A stretch of 7,635 bases of DNA from Oscillospiraceae bacterium (GTDB lineage Bacteria > Bacillota_A > Clostridia > Oscillospirales > Ruminococcaceae): positions 1-7,635 of the forward strand of contig JAFPQL010000127.1 in the NCBI GenBank assembly GCA_017414145.1, read 5' to 3'. How positions within the stretch are numbered: the stretch's first letter is position 1; the number at the start of each line of letters is the position of its first letter. A program made the position numbers and the translations under genes. The notes beneath the pieces were generated by a model that ran no database searches, was not told the DNA's origin, and saw only the letters and a program-made list of their open reading frames with translations. Shown here piece after piece: positions 5,898 to 7,635 of this stretch.

Positions 5898-6386
5898 ATG
5901 GAACCGAAATACAGACCGCAGCTTGGTGTTTTCGGCATTATGGGCGTGATTTTCGCGCCGATCGGGCTTCTGTTTCTGGGGCTCGGCATCGGCATTCCGC
6001 CTGAGTCCGTCCGCGGCTCTGCCAGGGCGTTCAAGTTCGTATTCTGCGGCATCGGTGCGCTGTTTCTGGCGCTCGGCATCGTGTTTCTCGCGCTGATGCT
6101 CCGGAAAAACGGCAAAAACAAAGCACTCCTTTCAGCCGGATACTATGTCATGGCGGATTTTGTCGGCGTGACGCCGGTCAACACGGTCATGATCAACGGC
6201 CAGTACCCCTATCAGGCGGAATTCCGCTTCTGCGATCCGTCCGGCAAGATCTATGTGTTCCACAGCAGATACACCGTGTCCGACCCGACACCGTATCTTG
6301 CGGGCAGACAGGTGCGTGTGTATGTCGATCCGGAAAATTACGACAACTATTATGCGGATCTGGACAGTGTCCTGAGCATCCGCTGA
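5898..6386 (+). CDS. Two-TM protein of unknown function (DUF3592-like)
   Basis: A 162-residue protein I cannot assign with certainty. The ATG at 5898 has GAGGAG at 5881-5886, which overlaps the rbgA stop codon, 11 nt upstream. Two hydrophobic segments at about residues 11-32 and 46-68 form a hairpin with a short loop (GIGIPPESVRGSARA). A soluble domain of about 90 residues follows, with 'YYVMADFVGVTPVNTVMING', 'YQAEFRFCDPSGKIYVFHS' and 'GRQVRVYVDPENYDNYYADL'. The last motif resembles the end of DUF3592-type membrane-anchored domains. The layout also recalls the DUF2500 proteins at the left of the window (helix, then a small beta-rich domain), but I see no clear sequence match. It sits between rbgA and rnhB, which are usually neighbours, and is probably co-transcribed. 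Confidence 0.75.
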   Translation: MEPKYRPQLGVFGIMGVIFAPIGLLFLGLGIGIPPESVRGSARAFKFVFCGIGALFLALGIVFLALMLRKNGKNKALLSAGYYVMADFVGVTPVNTVMINGQYPYQAEFRFCDPSGKIYVFHSRYTVSDPTPYLAGRQVRVYVDPENYDNYYADLDSVLSIR

Positions 6387-6407
6387 CCGGAGAGGGAGGG
6401 CTGCATC

Positions 6408-7040
6408 ATGGCGAGGGCATGGAAGGTCAATTCTGCGCTGTTTGCGTTCGACGCGGAGGTGCGGACACATTTTTCGGTGTTCTGCGGCGTCGATGAAGCC
6501 GGCAGAGGGCCGCTGGCGGGCGATGTTTACGCCGCCGCCGTCATTCTGCCGCCCGATGCGGAAATCGCAGGGCTCGATGACAGCAAAAAGCTCTCCGAGG
6601 CAAAGCGCGAGGCACTTGCCCCGATCATCCGCGAGCAGGCTGCCGCGTTCTGCATTGCGGCGGCGACTGTTGAGGAGATCGAACGGCTCAATATTTTGCA
6701 GGCGGCGCTGCTTGCCATGCACCGCGCCGTCGAAGGGCTCGGCATCCAGCCGGAATTTGCGCTGGTGGACGGCAATCAGCCGCCGGTGCTGCCGGTTCCG
6801 GTCGGGACGCTGATCGGCGGAGATGCGAAATCCGCGAGCATCGCGGCAGCATCCGTTCTCGCAAAGACCGCGAGAGACGCTTCGATGCGGGAACTGGATG
6901 ACATCTATCCAGCATACGGCTTTGCACAGCACAAGGGCTACGGCACGAAGGCGCATTATGCGGCCATTGCGCAGTACGGCCCCTGTCCCGCGCACCGGAT
7001 GTCTTTTCTCAAGAAATTCTATGAAAAGCACGGGAAATAA
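6408..7040 (+). CDS. rnhB: Ribonuclease HII
   Basis: A 210-residue enzyme that cuts the RNA strand of RNA-DNA hybrids and starts removal of single ribonucleotides from DNA. The ATG at 6408 has GAGGGAGGG at 6392-6400, 7 nt upstream. Catalytic acidic residues are D29 and E30 in '[14 protein letters not shown]', D121 in 'LVDGN' and D139 in '[17 protein letters not shown]'. Their spacing (92 and 18 residues) equals that of E. coli RNase HII (D16, E17, D108, D126). The GRG loop at 32-34 and '[14 protein letters not shown]' near the C-terminus are also conserved. An N-terminal extension of about a dozen residues is present compared with E. coli. The last 20 nt overlap the start of yraN. Confidence 0.97.
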   Translation: MARAWKVNSALFAFDAEVRTHFSVFCGVDEAGRGPLAGDVYAAAVILPPDAEIAGLDDSKKLSEAKREALAPIIREQAAAFCIAAATVEEIERLNILQAALLAMHRAVEGLGIQPEFALVDGNQPPVLPVPVGTLIGGDAKSASIAAASVLAKTARDASMRELDDIYPAYGFAQHKGYGTKAHYAAIAQYGPCPAHRMSFLKKFYEKHGK

Positions 7041-7398
7041 ACGGGAGACCGGCAATCTCGGCGAGGACGCGGTCTGCGCATATCTCATGCGGCAGGGCGC
7101 GGAGATCCTCTGCCGGAATTTCACCGTCCGCGGCGGAGAAATCGACATCATCGCAAAATCGGGTGAAATGCTGCTCTTTGTCGAGGTCAAGACCCGGCAC
7201 CCCGGTGCGCTGATATCCGGCGCGGCAGCCGTCGATGCGAAAAAGCAGCGGCTGATTGTCCGGACGGCAGAGCAGTATCTGCTGAAATTTCCCTGTGATT
7301 TGCAGCCCCGCTTCGATGTGGCGGAGGTGGAATATTCCGGCAGCCTTGTGCGGCATATTACCTATCTGGAAAGCGCGTTTGACGCGACGGGATACTGA
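7021..7398 (+). CDS. yraN: UPF0102 family protein YraN (nuclease-fold)
   Basis: A 125-residue member of the YraN/UPF0102 family, about the usual length, related in fold to the PD-(D/E)xK endonucleases. The core is visible: '[20 protein letters not shown]', E40 and D42 in 'GGEIDIIA', and E55-x-K57 in 'LLFVEVKTR'. The in-frame ATG at 7021 is the only sensible start; it lies within rnhB (20-nt overlap) and has no good SD, so translation is probably coupled to rnhB. The open frame continues upstream to 6823 only as an rnhB shadow. Close association with rnhB is common in bacteria, and a DNA repair or processing role is an inference from fold and neighbourhood. Confidence 0.93.
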   Translation: MKSTGNKRETGNLGEDAVCAYLMRQGAEILCRNFTVRGGEIDIIAKSGEMLLFVEVKTRHPGALISGAAAVDAKKQRLIVRTAEQYLLKFPCDLQPRFDVAEVEYSGSLVRHITYLESAFDATGY

Positions 7399-7416
7399 TA
7401 AAAAGGGGGCAGCGCA

Positions 7417-7635
7417 ATGGACATTGCCGGGCTGAATCAGATCGGCGAAAAGCACTCTGAGAAAATGCTGTTCGTGCCCGGGGAGAATGACCGCCATGTG
7501 AAGGTGTTCTTCGTTGATGACGAGGTCGTGATTTTCGGCATCACAACGACCGCATATGTCTTCTGGTGCTCCGTGACAAAAGCGGATGATCTGGAAACGA
7601 ACCGCGAAATCTTTGCATATATCATGAAGATGGAA
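7417..7635 (+). CDS. Unrecognised protein, 5' end only
   Basis: An open frame of 73 codons runs off the right edge. The ATG at 7417 has AAAAAGGGGG (7400-7409) 7 nt upstream, the same SD form as the first lepB, and the start is 18 nt after the yraN stop. The visible N-terminus, MDIAGLNQIGEKHSEKMLFV, is soluble in character with no signal peptide or membrane helix. It continues into an acidic 'FFVDDEVVIFGITTTAYVFW' stretch that looks like beta strands. I do not recognise a family. Position and direction suggest it is the next gene of the rbgA-rnhB-yraN run. Confidence 0.7.
   Translation, partial: MDIAGLNQIGEKHSEKMLFVPGENDRHVKVFFVDDEVVIFGITTTAYVFWCSVTKADDLETNREIFAYIMKME

Noticed and set aside
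6132..7190. 352-codon reverse-strand frame opposite the two-TM protein and rnhB
   Set aside because: It is antisense to conserved genes, its product is Arg/His/Cys-rich without recognisable motifs, and rnhB on the other strand is unambiguous.

Overview
The window looks like chromosomal DNA from a fairly high-GC member of the Firmicutes, most likely a Clostridia/Oscillospiraceae (Ruminococcus-like) gut bacterium. The basis is strong Gram-positive ribosome binding sites (AGGAGG type), a B. subtilis-type rbgA, the order rplS - lepB - rbgA - rnhB - yraN typical of clostridia, and Firmicutes-type type I signal peptidases. The genus is an inference. Every gene I can support lies on the + strand.

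Left part (1-2270): three tandem paralogues of a small membrane protein family (DUF2500, YhhM-like), the first cut by the window edge. They are followed by a stand-alone DUF2344 'radical SAM-linked' protein and a zinc-ribbon Nudix hydrolase. Gaps are short and each gene has its own Shine-Dalgarno (SD) sequence, so this reads as one co-directional cluster. The first two DUF2500 genes are almost identical over their 3' ends, a sign of recent duplication or gene conversion.

Middle (2271-4997): a 276-nt gap holds a good extended -10 promoter and a roughly 170-nt structured 5' leader in front of rplS (ribosomal protein L19). A short sequence in the leader could pair with the rplS SD, so the leader is a candidate autoregulatory element. 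A rho-independent-type terminator follows rplS. Two adjacent, diverged type I signal peptidases come next. The second carries a long Pro/Ala-rich tandem repeat (eight units) ahead of its membrane anchor, predicted to lie in the cytoplasm.

Right part (5025-7635): rbgA (GTPase for 50S assembly), a two-TM protein of unknown function, rnhB (RNase HII), yraN (UPF0102, nuclease-fold) overlapping rnhB by 20 nt, and the start of an unrecognised gene that runs off the window.

Most of the content is housekeeping: ribosome synthesis and assembly, protein export and genome maintenance. I see no mobile element, CRISPR array, tRNA or rRNA, and no clear new multi-gene system. The items most worth a second look are the rplS leader, the repeat-bearing signal peptidase and the DUF2500 array.
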